Both the position numbers and the translations under genes were made by a program. The notes beneath the pieces were generated by a model. That model was not told where the DNA came from and searched no databases. It worked only from the letters and a program-made list of their open reading frames with translations. A stretch of DNA of 55,981 nt, taken from NCBI RefSeq assembly GCF_002802865.1, contig NZ_PGLQ01000004.1, positions 146,150-202,130 of the forward strand. The letters run 5' to 3'. The stretch is from Bifidobacterium scaligerum. Lineage in GTDB: Bacteria > Actinomycetota > Actinomycetes > Actinomycetales > Bifidobacteriaceae. Shown here one piece after another: positions 23,894-32,330 of this stretch (positions within the stretch are counted from its first letter, which is position 1; each line of letters opens with the position of its first letter).

Positions 23894-25585
23894 TCACATC
23901 GATTCGCAGATCATCCGGATGCCGCGTTCAATATCGCCGGCATCCGGATGCACGATATTCAGGCGAATATGTGAATCATCCGTCTCATCCACATCAAATA
24001 CGCTGCCGGGCATGAACGTGACGCCCTCGGCACGGCAGCGGTCAAGCACATCCAGCGAACGTACCCCATCGGGCAATGTCACCCAAATGTAATAGCCACC
24101 CTCCGGCACATTCCACGTCATACCTTGCATCGCATACCGTTCCAAAGCGGCCACAGCCGTGTCCCGTCTGCCACGGTAGGCGGCGGTTAATGTGGTGACA
24201 TGTTCCGCGATGCGCCCTTCTTTGAGCAGTTCCAGACAGATGCGCTGTGATGATGTGCTCGTATGTTGATCGACCATGCGGCGCAATGCGGCCAGCCGGT
24301 CAATCACATGCGGGTCGGCCACGATCCACCCAGTTCGCAGCCCCGAGGTCACCGTTTTGGAGAACGTGGATAAATACATCACATATCCTGCGTTTTCCAT
24401 GCCCTTCAGCGGCACCGGGCGCTGGCCACTATGGCCACCAGCCTCGTCACTAGCCTTGCAACGGTTCTCGCCACCAGTGGCCCCACGGCTCTCTCCACCA
24501 ACTGCACCGCGGATCACCCCGTCAGCTACGGCAGCGCTCTCCTCATCCGCTCCCCCATACCACAGCTCACCATAGGCATCGTCCTCAATAATGAGGCACT
24601 GATAACGACGTGCCACATCGATGAGTTCCTTGCGGCGCGCGGCAGGCAGCGTCGAACCGGTCGGATTCTGGAACGTTGGGATCGTATAAATAAACTTCGG
24701 ATGGAAGCGGGCACAGTAGCCTTCCAGCAAATCAGTCCGCATGCCATAGTCATCCATGGGCATGCCCACAATGCGGGCATCAGCGGAGCGGAAGGCCTGC
24801 AACGCTGGGAAGAACGTGGACTGTTCCACCAGCACACAGTCACCAGGGTTGATGAACGCGCGCACGCACAGGTCGATGCCTTGTTCCGAACCGGACAGCA
24901 CCATCACATTGCGCGCATTGCAGTGCACACCACGTGTACGCATGTGCGCGGCAAGCAGCTCACGCAGTTCCGAGAATCCTTCAATCGGCGACTCCGGTTG
25001 CCCATCGAACTCATGCGAGGCGAATGCTTCCAGACTCACCGAACGCAGCAGGTCATCCGGAATATCGGCCGGATTGGGCGATCCAGTGGCGAAATCGATT
25101 ACCGTATCACCCCGCTGCGCGCGTTCCGCGGAAGCGATGTCATGGTAGGTGAATCGGTTGGAATAGTCCGAGAACAATACGGACCACGGAGGACGAACAA
25201 CAATCGGCTCGGCGTGATCCGACGATGACACACGACGTATAACCTGCACTTGCGTATGCGCTGACGAACCGGCGTTCGGAATTGCCGCCGAAATCGGAGA
25301 AGTCAACAACGCCTGTTCCGAAGATGCCGGCAAAGTAGACTCAATTGCTTGAGGTAGCACGAACGTGCCTTTGCCTACTTTGGAAGCGATAAGGCCTTCA
25401 TCTTTCAATTGCTGATAGGCCTGCAATATGGTAGTGCGGTTGACTTCAAGACGTGCGGCAAGCTCACGCTCAGGCGGTAAACGGTAACCTTCGGCAAGTT
25501 CTCCGGAGATAATCTGCTCACGCAGTTGGGTGGCCAGCTGCCGATACATCGGCACACTGCTGCGCCGGTTCAACTGCAATTGCAT
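23894..25585 (-). CDS. MocR-type GntR/aminotransferase-fold regulator (PdxR-like)
   Basis: 563 aa. N-terminal GntR winged helix (~residues 8-75; LAARLEVNRTTILQAYQQLKDEG as core NRTTILQAYQQLK), then a fold-type I aminotransferase domain with PLP lysine K410 (LSTFSKTVTSGLRTG). Such proteins sense PLP and often activate pdxST. It lies downstream of pdxT on the same strand, where PdxR genes are commonly divergent. Its own leader holds two CGTACTTTTCGC sites 51 bp apart. Residues ~342-390 carry an unusual Gly/Glu/Ala-rich insertion with repeated GGESR/GGENR units, absent from typical family members. Strong RBS GGGAGGTGATTC before ATG 25585. Confidence 0.85.
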   Translation of the reverse strand: MQLQLNRRSSVPMYRQLATQLREQIISGELAEGYRLPPERELAARLEVNRTTILQAYQQLKDEGLIASKVGKGTFVLPQAIESTLPASSEQALLTSPISAAIPNAGSSAHTQVQVIRRVSSSDHAEPIVVRPPWSVLFSDYSNRFTYHDIASAERAQRGDTVIDFATGSPNPADIPDDLLRSVSLEAFASHEFDGQPESPIEGFSELRELLAAHMRTRGVHCNARNVMVLSGSEQGIDLCVRAFINPGDCVLVEQSTFFPALQAFRSADARIVGMPMDDYGMRTDLLEGYCARFHPKFIYTIPTFQNPTGSTLPAARRKELIDVARRYQCLIIEDDAYGELWYGGADEESAAVADGVIRGAVGGESRGATGGENRCKASDEAGGHSGQRPVPLKGMENAGYVMYLSTFSKTVTSGLRTGWIVADPHVIDRLAALRRMVDQHTSTSSQRICLELLKEGRIAEHVTTLTAAYRGRRDTAVAALERYAMQGMTWNVPEGGYYIWVTLPDGVRSLDVLDRCRAEGVTFMPGSVFDVDETDDSHIRLNIVHPDAGDIERGIRMICESM

Positions 25586-25617
25586 GAATCACCTCCCATG
25601 CCGCGCCACCCCATTCC

Positions 25618-25689
25618 CGTACTTTTCGCACGAATCGTACGTTAAACCGTCTCTCTGGAGGCTATTTACGTACTTTTCGCGCGAAAAGT
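25618..25689 (-). promoter_or_regulatory. Paired palindromic sites in the MocR leader
   Basis: Site 1, 25618-25641, starts CGTACTTTTCGCACGAA and ends CGTACG. Site 2, 25669-25689, contains the perfect palindrome ACTTTTCGCGCGAAAAGT. Starts are 51 bp apart, about five helical turns, within the 110-bp gap between pdxT and the MocR start. Likely an operator pair for autoregulation, or a site that separates MocR expression from pdxST. Confidence 0.55.
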
Positions 25690-25695
25690 GTGATT

Positions 25696-26337
25696 TTACA
25701 ACGAAAGGAACAGCTCGTGGATGCGGGTGTCGTCCGTAAGCTCGGGATGGAACGCAGTGGCAAGAATATTGCCTTGTCGCAAGGCCACAGGATGGCCATC
25801 AACCTCGGTCTCCACCGTAGCCTCCGATCCCACGGAGACCACGTATGGTCCGCGAATGAACACCAGCGGGAAGTCGGCGATATACGCATCCCCGTCTTCA
25901 GGACTGCCGAAGTCGGCGTTAGCGGCGAAACTTCCCAACTGACGTCCGTAGGCATTACGACGCACCACGGCGTCTAACGCACCGAAGTACACGTTCGGAT
26001 CGTTGTCCAGTTCCCGAGCGAGCAGGATCATGCCGGCACAGGTGCCGAATACAGGCTTGCCGGCCTTGATATGTGCATCGATCTTGTCGAACAGACCGGT
26101 GGAGCGCAGCAACTTCCCTTGCGTAGTGCTTTCGCCACCGGGCAGAATCACACGGTCGATGGACTCGTCGAAGTCTTCGGCGGCACGCAGCAGCTTCCAA
26201 GGCGCGCCCAGCCGGTCCAGCACGGCCGCATGTTCGGCGAATGCGCCCTGAACCGCCAGGATGCCGGTCACACCGTGCTTTACAGCCTCGGCACCGTCGG
26301 ATTCTTCTTTAGATATGTATTCAACAGCTACAACCAT
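25696..26337 (-). CDS. pdxT: Pyridoxal 5'-phosphate synthase glutaminase subunit PdxT
   Basis: 213 aa class I glutamine amidotransferase that feeds ammonia to PdxS in the DXP-independent PLP pathway. Catalytic triad: C100 in GTCAGM, H197 and E199 in AFHPELTDD. The oxyanion and substrate motif PGGESTTQGKLLR is at residues 67-79. The first ~20 residues (MVVAVEYISKEESDGAEAVK) extend beyond the usual start; a later start is possible, but none with a better RBS is obvious. 86 nt downstream of pdxS. Confidence 0.95.
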   Translation of the reverse strand: MVVAVEYISKEESDGAEAVKHGVTGILAVQGAFAEHAAVLDRLGAPWKLLRAAEDFDESIDRVILPGGESTTQGKLLRSTGLFDKIDAHIKAGKPVFGTCAGMILLARELDNDPNVYFGALDAVVRRNAYGRQLGSFAANADFGSPEDGDAYIADFPLVFIRGPYVVSVGSEATVETEVDGHPVALRQGNILATAFHPELTDDTRIHELFLSL

Positions 26338-26423
26338 TGCTTACCTCTGTGCACAATGATGATCGTCCCAGTCATCTCCACCGGCAATATCACTGATCCG
26401 CCGGCTTTCGGACAGGAAAGCCA

Positions 26424-27299
26424 TCACTCGCCGCGAGCGGCCATGATGGTCTGGATTTCGTCCTCGTTGATACCGACCATGGCCTCGCCCAAGTTCTCGG
26501 AGAGCTTGGCGAGCAGGTCTGCGTCCTGCCAATTGGCGGTGGCCTTCACAATGGCGGCGGCGCGCTTGGCCGGATCCCCGGACTTGAAGATGCCGGATCC
26601 TACGAACACACCTTCTGCACCGAGTTCCATCATCAGGGCGGCATCGGCCGGAGTCGCCACGCCACCCGCGGCGAAGTTCACCACAGGCAGACGTCCGTTG
26701 TCGTGCACATACTTGGCCAGATCGTACGGTACGGCCAACTGCTTGGCCGCTTCGTAGACCTCATCGTCGCGCAGGGAGACAAGCTCGTGAATCTGCTTGT
26801 TCATCGTGCGCATGTGACGTACGGCCTGAATCACGTCGCCGGTGCCAGGCTCGCCCTTGGTGCGAATCATGGCAGCGCCCTCGGCGATACGACGCAACGC
26901 CTCGCCCAGGTTCTTTGCGCCGCACACGAACGGCACATCGAACTGGTTCTTGTCGATGTGATACACATCGTCGGCCGGCGAGAGCACCTCGGATTCGTCA
27001 ATGTAATCGATGTCGATGGCCTGCAGGATGCGAGCTTCGGCGATGTGGCCGATGCGCACCTTGGCCATGACCGGAATGGACACGGCTTCCTGAATACCCT
27101 TGATCATGGCCGGGTCAGACATACGGGAGACGCCACCGGCTGCGCGAATGTCGGCGGGGATACGCTCCAGCGCCATCACGGCGCATGCTCCGGCGTCCTG
27201 GGCGATCTTCGCCTGCTCGGGCGTCGTCACGTCCATGATCACGCCGCCCTTGAGCATTTGGGCCAGATTACGATTGAGTTCCGCACGATTCTGCGTCAT
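26424..27299 (-). CDS. pdxS: Pyridoxal 5'-phosphate synthase subunit PdxS
   Basis: 291 aa (beta/alpha)8 enzyme that makes PLP from ribose-5-phosphate, glyceraldehyde-3-phosphate and ammonia from Pdx[14 protein letters not shown] near the N terminus provides D23; K80 in VMAKVRIGH is the Schiff-base lysine; [17 protein letters not shown] and [10 protein letters not shown] are family signatures. ATG 27299 preceded by AAGGGAAACTC is chosen; upstream in-frame starts would add 34 unconserved residues. TTGGAT-type repeats upstream are likely MocR/PdxR sites. Confidence 0.97.
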   Translation of the reverse strand: MTQNRAELNRNLAQMLKGGVIMDVTTPEQAKIAQDAGACAVMALERIPADIRAAGGVSRMSDPAMIKGIQEAVSIPVMAKVRIGHIAEARILQAIDIDYIDESEVLSPADDVYHIDKNQFDVPFVCGAKNLGEALRRIAEGAAMIRTKGEPGTGDVIQAVRHMRTMNKQIHELVSLRDDEVYEAAKQLAVPYDLAKYVHDNGRLPVVNFAAGGVATPADAALMMELGAEGVFVGSGIFKSGDPAKRAAAIVKATANWQDADLLAKLSENLGEAMVGINEDEIQTIMAARGE

Positions 27300-27348
27300 G
27301 AGTTTCCCTTCGTTCGACGCTGTTTGATGCCGCGCTTTATTATTGAAC

Positions 27349-27425
27349 GAATTGGATTGCCCCACCCAAACCAGTCCAATTTGGATGGGGCCAATTCGCA
27401 ACTTCTACACCCATCCAATCCATAT
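27349..27425 (-). promoter_or_regulatory. TTGGAT repeat region upstream of pdxS
   Basis: Three related elements: GAATTGGATTGCCCCA from 27349, AATTTGGATGGGG at about 27379-27390 ending in CCAATTC (27391-27397, inverted to the first GAATTGG), and CCATCCAATCC (27411-27421, the same core on the other strand). MocR/PdxR regulators bind repeated sites ahead of pdxST, so this is a plausible target of the nearby MocR protein. Confidence 0.45.
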
Positions 27426-27507
27426 AACGCCTGAAGCGTCCGCCCCTCTGCACCAGCGTTGAACATCGCAGCGCCTGATCATCCACCAAGCAACCATGCC
27501 GTTCGGC

Positions 27508-27786
27508 TCAATCCTTCACGTATTCGAGGATGTCACCGGGCTGACAGTCAAGGGCTTCACAGATGGCGGCGAGGGTGGAGAAACGAATGGCGGAGACACG
27601 GTTGTTCTTGATTTTCGACAAATTGACGTTCGTAATGCCCACCTGCGCGGCCAGCCAGTTCAGCGAGCGCCCACGCTCCACCATGATGCGGTCAAGCCGA
27701 AGCATGATGCGCCCACCATCTTCATGCTCCGATGCATCAGGTTCATGCGGCTCGCGAAGCCCGTAATCTCCACTCACCGCGCTCAT
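27508..27786 (-). CDS. XRE-family regulator (YozG-like), partner of DUF2975 protein
   Basis: 92 aa from ATG 27786, which overlaps the DUF2975 stop by 4 nt (ATGA). One Cro/CI HTH occupies the C-terminal two-thirds: IMVERGRSLNWLAAQVGITNVNLSKIKNN with LEALDCQPGDILEY-type ending, seen here as ICEALDCQPGDILEYV. An internal ATG at codon 28 (MLRLDRIMVERG) would give the compact ~65-aa form common in the family. XRE plus DUF2975 pairs recur in Gram-positive genomes. It probably represses its own operon through the palindrome at 28538-28569. Confidence 0.85.
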   Translation of the reverse strand: MSAVSGDYGLREPHEPDASEHEDGGRIMLRLDRIMVERGRSLNWLAAQVGITNVNLSKIKNNRVSAIRFSTLAAICEALDCQPGDILEYVKD

Positions 27787-28430
27787 AGCAGACCGTCCAC
27801 CTCCTGCTCCAGCGACATGCCGTAGTCGAAGATGCGCGACAGCAGCAGCAACATAATGCCGATCATCACCAGCAGACCACTGAGCCATACTCCTGCACTG
27901 CCGGAAGCTCCAGCAAGCGTGCACACGATGTAGTTGGCCAACGCCACGACCGGAGTCGCAATCAGATACCACCCCATATGGGAGAGCCGTTCTGAAATCA
28001 CCGCGCGGAATGGCGATGTCGATGGTTGTTCGGCATGCCTCACCCAAGTGTTCAGTTCATCGCACAAGGCCGCAACCTGACCGAACGCCAGTGCCAGCAG
28101 GGCAAAGATGGCCGTTCTGGACACGCCAGTGGCAATGACGGCCACCGTGTTGATCGGGGCATCGTCATACTGCTGCAGGTATATCGAATAGTCAAGAACC
28201 TGACCAGTGATGCTGATGCTGAATACACCACCGACGTTGAGGCTCAGCCGGTTGTAATCGGCGGTCAACGTCCCGGATGCCACGATAAAGGCCACCAACA
28301 CGACGGCCGTCGTCGCAGCCGCTATCCACAAGAACACCGTACCGATGCGCGCGATGACAAGAGCCGCCGTGCCCGCACGTCCCAGCAGCTCGGTTGGTGC
28401 GGAAATGGAGTTGCCGTTTTTCGCTGCCAT
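27783..28430 (-). CDS. DUF2975 integral membrane protein
   Basis: 215 aa with four predicted transmembrane helices (~20-45, ~85-115, ~145-170, ~178-195), the layout of DUF2975. Biochemical function is unknown. RBS GGAGGGCATC before ATG 28430. It is co-translated with the XRE regulator through a 4-nt overlap, a conserved pairing that suggests a membrane-linked sensory or stress module. The promoter is AT-rich, unlike its surroundings, with a perfect TATAAT. Confidence 0.8.
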   Translation of the reverse strand: MAAKNGNSISAPTELLGRAGTAALVIARIGTVFLWIAAATTAVVLVAFIVASGTLTADYNRLSLNVGGVFSISITGQVLDYSIYLQQYDDAPINTVAVIATGVSRTAIFALLALAFGQVAALCDELNTWVRHAEQPSTSPFRAVISERLSHMGWYLIATPVVALANYIVCTLAGASGSAGVWLSGLLVMIGIMLLLLSRIFDYGMSLEQEVDGLL

Positions 28431-28521
28431 GATGCCCTCCGTTCAACCCTTTCCTCAGAGACGGGAGCCGTTCAGCTGACATCGCCTCAATCAAAGAGAA
28501 AAATCGGACTATATTGGCATC

Positions 28522-28569
28522 ATTATAGCATGATTTATCGTTTGTCGTTAAGTATTTAATGACAAACGA
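28522..28569 (-). promoter_or_regulatory. Promoter and 32-bp operator of the DUF2975-XRE operon
   Basis: On the minus strand a perfect TATAAT occupies 28527-28522. About 18 nt upstream, TTAACG can serve as -35. An inverted repeat at 28538-28569 with 9-bp arms TCGTTTGTC and GACAAACGA, extended by TTAA/TTAA, overlaps that -35. The position fits repression by the operon's own XRE protein. Confidence 0.65.
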
Positions 28570-28703
28570 ATATAAGACAGTCAATGAATCAACGATCTTC
28601 AGCACTCCACTTGTGCCCTCAACACTAATTGTCGCAATCGGCGGAAACGCATTCGCACATAAGCACACAAGCACATAAGTCAAGCGGGAGCCGACGCACA
28701 CCG

Positions 28704-30806
28704 TCAGCCAACGGTATTGCCGTACACCTGTGCCTGAAGATCCTTGCGGGCGGTTTCCATACGGGCGATTTGCCCAAGCAGCGCGATTTTCTCCTCGCCA
28801 TCCGGCAATTGGGCCATGTGACGCCTCGCCAAGCCGATCTGACGCATGAAGCCCATATCCAGCAGACGAGTGAGCAGTTCAGCGGCATACCGCTGTTCTT
28901 CCTTGGTGGCGGGACGCAATTGCACAGCGGCCGCCTCTCCTGGCATGCCCTGCGAGCTCGGCGGTATCGGCTGGGCTCCGCTGCCTTTGTCATCGCCAGG
29001 CAGCGGCAACGGCATGACAGCCAGCTCGTTGATCACTTGATTGAGCATCGGCCCGCCGGCCTTGGTGAGGTTGTGCATCCACAACCCTTGGGGAGTATCA
29101 TCGGTCGGCAATCCCCCTGCAGCCACAATGGCCTGAAACAACGTGCGAAACACCGGACTCATGAAATGATCCAACGTAAGCTGGCTGAACATGGTGCGGT
29201 CGATGGCACGCGGCACCTGAATAAGCGTGGCCATGAACTGCTGCTCAGCGATGAACACGGCATCATCAATCTTGAAATATGTCTGCTCAGCGGCATCACG
29301 GCGCTCCAAAGCCTTACGAACGGCTGGATTGGCGTACGGATTGGCCCCCGGCTCCATGCGCGGCTCATCCTCACGGACGGATTTGCGGCGAGACGCATAC
29401 GCATCCTCATCACGAACCCGCAGTTGACGGCGTGCGGACATGACCTCGCGGCGCATCACCTCCAAGTCCACGCCGATGCGTCCAGCGGCCTTGCGCGCAT
29501 AGGCGTCCCACAGCGAGCGATCGCGAATCTGCGCCACCAACGGCGCTACGGCTTTCATGGCACCCACCTGACCGGGAGTATAGGTCAGGTCGAAACGGTT
29601 GATGGCCGCATCAATGACAAAATCGTACAGCGGCTTGGCTCCGGCAATCAACGAACGCACCGCTTCATTGCCGCGTTCGATGCGTAAATCGCAAGGATCG
29701 AGGTTGCCGTCCGCCACCGCGACAAAGGTCTGCGACAGGAACGCCGAATCCAGCCCGAAAGCATGCAATGCCGCCTTCTGCCCGGCCGCATCACCGTCGA
29801 ACGTGAACACGATGCGCGAGCTCAGCGGCTGATCCTTGACCTTCAGAGGACCGACCAGCTGAACCGCTCCCAGCGAATCATCAGCAATGAGTCGGCGTAC
29901 GATTTTGGCGTGCTCGGCACCGAACGCCGTGCCGCAAGTGGCGATAGCCGTGTCGATGCCGGCCAAATGCATGGCCATCACATCCGTATAGCCTTCGACG
30001 ATCACCACCTGCCGCTTCTTGACGATGGCGGACTTGGCCAGATCAATGCCGTACAGCACCTGATTCTTGCGGTACAGCTGCGTATCAGGCGTATTGATGT
30101 ACTTCGCCGCTATCTGGTCGTCCTCATACAGCTTGCGAGCGCCAAAACCGAGCGTACGACCGGTCGAATCACGGATCGGCCATGTCACACGGCCGCGGAA
30201 ATAGTCGTAGATGCCCCGTTGCCCTTGCCGTGCAAGCCCGGCATCCAAAATCTCCTTCTGCGTAAAGCCCTTGGATGACAGGTGTCGGACCAGATTATCC
30301 CAGCCTTGCGGCGCATATCCGCAACCGAATCGCTCGCAATCCGCCTGCGAGAAATTCCTGCCTCCGAGCAGCTTTCGGGCGGGAAGTGCCTCTTTAGTGA
30401 AAATCTGGGCGACAAAAAAGCGTTGGGCTTCCTCGCAGGCCTCCAATAGTCGCGTACGCTTGGAACCGGTGCCGTCCGGCCGCCCAGAGGCATTGCCGGA
30501 ATTCTCGTAATGAAGCTCGATGTGGTATTTATCCGCCAGAAGCTCCACAGCTTCACGGAAGTCGATGTTCTCAACCTGCTCGACATACTTGAACACATCA
30601 CCGCCCAAGCCGCAACCGAAGCAATGCCACACGCCCAAGGAAGGCCGCACATTGAAGCTGCCGGTCTTTTCATCATGGAATGGGCATAACCCCACATAGG
30701 TGCCGGTGCCCGAAGGCTTGAGCGTCACGGTCGCGGATACGATGTCATACAGGTCCGCGGCGGCGCGCACCTTCTCAACGTCTTCTTTCTTAATCATCCC
30801 GACCAT
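28704..30806 (-). CDS. dnaG: DNA primase DnaG
   Basis: 700 aa bacterial primase. CHC2 zinc ribbon at the N terminus with C41, H44, C62, C65 (CPFHDEKTGSFNV, WHCFGCG). The catalytic core follows, with the Toprim motif VVIVEGYTDVMAMH and TFDGDAAGQKA (acidic metal ligands). The C-terminal ~250 residues are the helicase-binding region, Arg/Lys-rich at ~460-495. Synthesises RNA primers at the replication fork with DnaB. Last gene of an alr-dgt-dnaG string; 82 nt separate it from dgt, including an 18-bp perfect palindrome. Confidence 0.97.
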   Translation of the reverse strand: MVGMIKKEDVEKVRAAADLYDIVSATVTLKPSGTGTYVGLCPFHDEKTGSFNVRPSLGVWHCFGCGLGGDVFKYVEQVENIDFREAVELLADKYHIELHYENSGNASGRPDGTGSKRTRLLEACEEAQRFFVAQIFTKEALPARKLLGGRNFSQADCERFGCGYAPQGWDNLVRHLSSKGFTQKEILDAGLARQGQRGIYDYFRGRVTWPIRDSTGRTLGFGARKLYEDDQIAAKYINTPDTQLYRKNQVLYGIDLAKSAIVKKRQVVIVEGYTDVMAMHLAGIDTAIATCGTAFGAEHAKIVRRLIADDSLGAVQLVGPLKVKDQPLSSRIVFTFDGDAAGQKAALHAFGLDSAFLSQTFVAVADGNLDPCDLRIERGNEAVRSLIAGAKPLYDFVIDAAINRFDLTYTPGQVGAMKAVAPLVAQIRDRSLWDAYARKAAGRIGVDLEVMRREVMSARRQLRVRDEDAYASRRKSVREDEPRMEPGANPYANPAVRKALERRDAAEQTYFKIDDAVFIAEQQFMATLIQVPRAIDRTMFSQLTLDHFMSPVFRTLFQAIVAAGGLPTDDTPQGLWMHNLTKAGGPMLNQVINELAVMPLPLPGDDKGSGAQPIPPSSQGMPGEAAAVQLRPATKEEQRYAAELLTRLLDMGFMRQIGLARRHMAQLPDGEEKIALLGQIARMETARKDLQAQVYGNTVG

Positions 30807-30836
30807 AGCTCACTAGACTACCGCCAGAACCGGGAC

Positions 30837-30854
30837 ACGGTAAAATTTTACCGT
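30837..30854. repeat. 18-bp perfect palindrome between dgt and dnaG
   Basis: ACGGTAAAATTTTACCGT, then CAGCGACA. The arm GGTAAA and following TCAGCG resemble half of the interspersed palindrome family, so it could be a truncated copy. It may also be an operator in the dnaG leader. Confidence 0.5.
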
Positions 30855-30888
30855 CAGCGACACAGTCAAGCCGTTTCCGCCTGTCGGC

Positions 30889-32175
30889 TCAACACAGAAT
30901 AGAGTGCAGCGCCAGCGCCGAGTTATCGGTCAACGATGCGACCTGATCGATGGCCACGCGCAAACGTTCATCGTCATTAGTCGCCTCATACCAGTCATCC
31001 AAAAACTGATTCTCCAGCGCATCAGACGGCCGTGGCGAGGCTGCCATCAGCACATCCACCAAATCTTCCACAATCTTGAGCTCTTGCTCGTGGAATGGCT
31101 CTCGCTCCCTCGGTTCCATCACAAAGTACACGGCAATGCCTTTCAGCGCCACAATTTCGTATGAGGTGGCTTCGGGAATCACCACGTTCGCAGAATACCG
31201 TGTTAACGGGCCGGTGCCGTATGTATCGCGCGTGGCGGTTTCAACGGACCAGCAGAAACGTCCGATCAGATCGGAGGTAATGTTCTTCAGCTGTGCGAGC
31301 GCGTAGCGAGACCCGTTGAAATGAGCGGGGAACAGCTGTTCCTGACGCAATCTGCGGTAGGCGGCGAGCAATCCGTCCGGATTCCACCGTACCCCGTACC
31401 AAGCACGTGTGGCTTCCACGATATGGTCCAGCACCTTCGGATCGTTCAGCACAATCGGGTCGAACGCCCCTGTGGCAATGGAATCCTCCACATCGTGTAC
31501 GGAGTAGGCGATGTCGTCCGCCAAATCCATGATCTGGCATTCCATCGGCTTGGTCGCCTTGGGCGCGTGTTGCTTCAGCCAGCGGAATACCGGCTCATCA
31601 TCGGGATAGACACAGAATTTCTTGGACCGCTCCCCTTTGGGATGCTGGTCGGCTTCGGCCAAGGTCCATGGATATTTGACCGCTGCGTCCAATGCCGCAC
31701 GCGTGAGATTCACGCCGGCCGAGCGACCATCCGGATGAAAGATCTTGGGCTCCAATCGGGTCAAGATACGCATAGTCTGCGCGTTACCTTCGAATCCACC
31801 GATATTATTGGCGATTTTAGCAAGCGCACGTTCCCCGTTATGTCCGAATGGCGGATGCCCCAGGTCATGGGCAAGGCAAGCGCAATCCACCACGTCCGGG
31901 TCGCAGCCCAACAGAGCGCCGATCTGGCGGCCGATTTGAGCGACTTCCAACGTATGCGTCAGACGGGTTCGGGCAAAATCATCGGTGCCGGCCACCAAGA
32001 TCTGGCTTTTTGCCCCAAGGCGGCGAAGCGCCGAGGAATGAATCAGACGAGCGCGATCGCGTTCAAAAGCGGTGCGTGATTTGGATTTCGGCGGCTCCGG
32101 AGCCCAGCGCTCCTCATCAAAGGCGCTGTACCCTTCGTTGACCAATACCGGTTCCCCATCCCGCGTCATTTCCAT
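30889..32175 (-). CDS. dgt: Deoxyguanosinetriphosphate triphosphohydrolase-like HD protein
   Basis: 428 aa HD-domain enzyme that removes triphosphate from dNTPs. HD ligands: H74 in RLTHTLEV, H103-D104 in CLAHDLGHPPFGHNGE, and a later Asp in IMDLADDIAYSVHDVED. This is the dGTPase branch common in actinobacteria, next to dnaG. A dNTP-pool role beside primase is consistent with replication. The gene between alr and dgt is none; two palindromes fill the 155-bp gap. Confidence 0.92.
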   Translation of the reverse strand: MEMTRDGEPVLVNEGYSAFDEERWAPEPPKSKSRTAFERDRARLIHSSALRRLGAKSQILVAGTDDFARTRLTHTLEVAQIGRQIGALLGCDPDVVDCACLAHDLGHPPFGHNGERALAKIANNIGGFEGNAQTMRILTRLEPKIFHPDGRSAGVNLTRAALDAAVKYPWTLAEADQHPKGERSKKFCVYPDDEPVFRWLKQHAPKATKPMECQIMDLADDIAYSVHDVEDSIATGAFDPIVLNDPKVLDHIVEATRAWYGVRWNPDGLLAAYRRLRQEQLFPAHFNGSRYALAQLKNITSDLIGRFCWSVETATRDTYGTGPLTRYSANVVIPEATSYEIVALKGIAVYFVMEPREREPFHEQELKIVEDLVDVLMAASPRPSDALENQFLDDWYEATNDDERLRVAIDQVASLTDNSALALHSILC

Positions 32176-32203
32176 AAGCCCATAGTACGAAATGATTCCC
32201 CGT

Positions 32204-32312
32204 CGCGAGAAAAAACCGCGCTGAGCAGCTGTCAGTGCAAGAAATTCTCGCGCTCAAGCCGCATTTCGAGAAAAAACCGCGCTGACAGACGCTCAGTGCG
32301 GCTTTTTCTCGG
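32204..32312. repeat. Two tandem copies of the interspersed palindrome between alr and dgt
   Basis: Copy 1, 32204-32252 (arms CGCGAGAA and TTCTCGCG, CTGA/TCAG around 7 nt). Copy 2, 32267-32312 (CGAGAAAAAACCGCGCTGA pairs 17 of 19 with its partner, 7-nt loop, and ends GGCTTTTTCTCG). They lie between two minus-strand genes, so they may end the alr transcript or process the alr-dgt RNA. Confidence 0.8.
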
Positions 32313-32330
32313 GAACCTCATCTCATGGCC

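Noticed and set aside
28431..28703. Replication origin near dnaG
   Set aside because: No cluster of DnaA boxes (TTATCCACA type) or dnaA/dnaN genes; the AT-rich DNA is explained by the DUF2975 promoter and operator.
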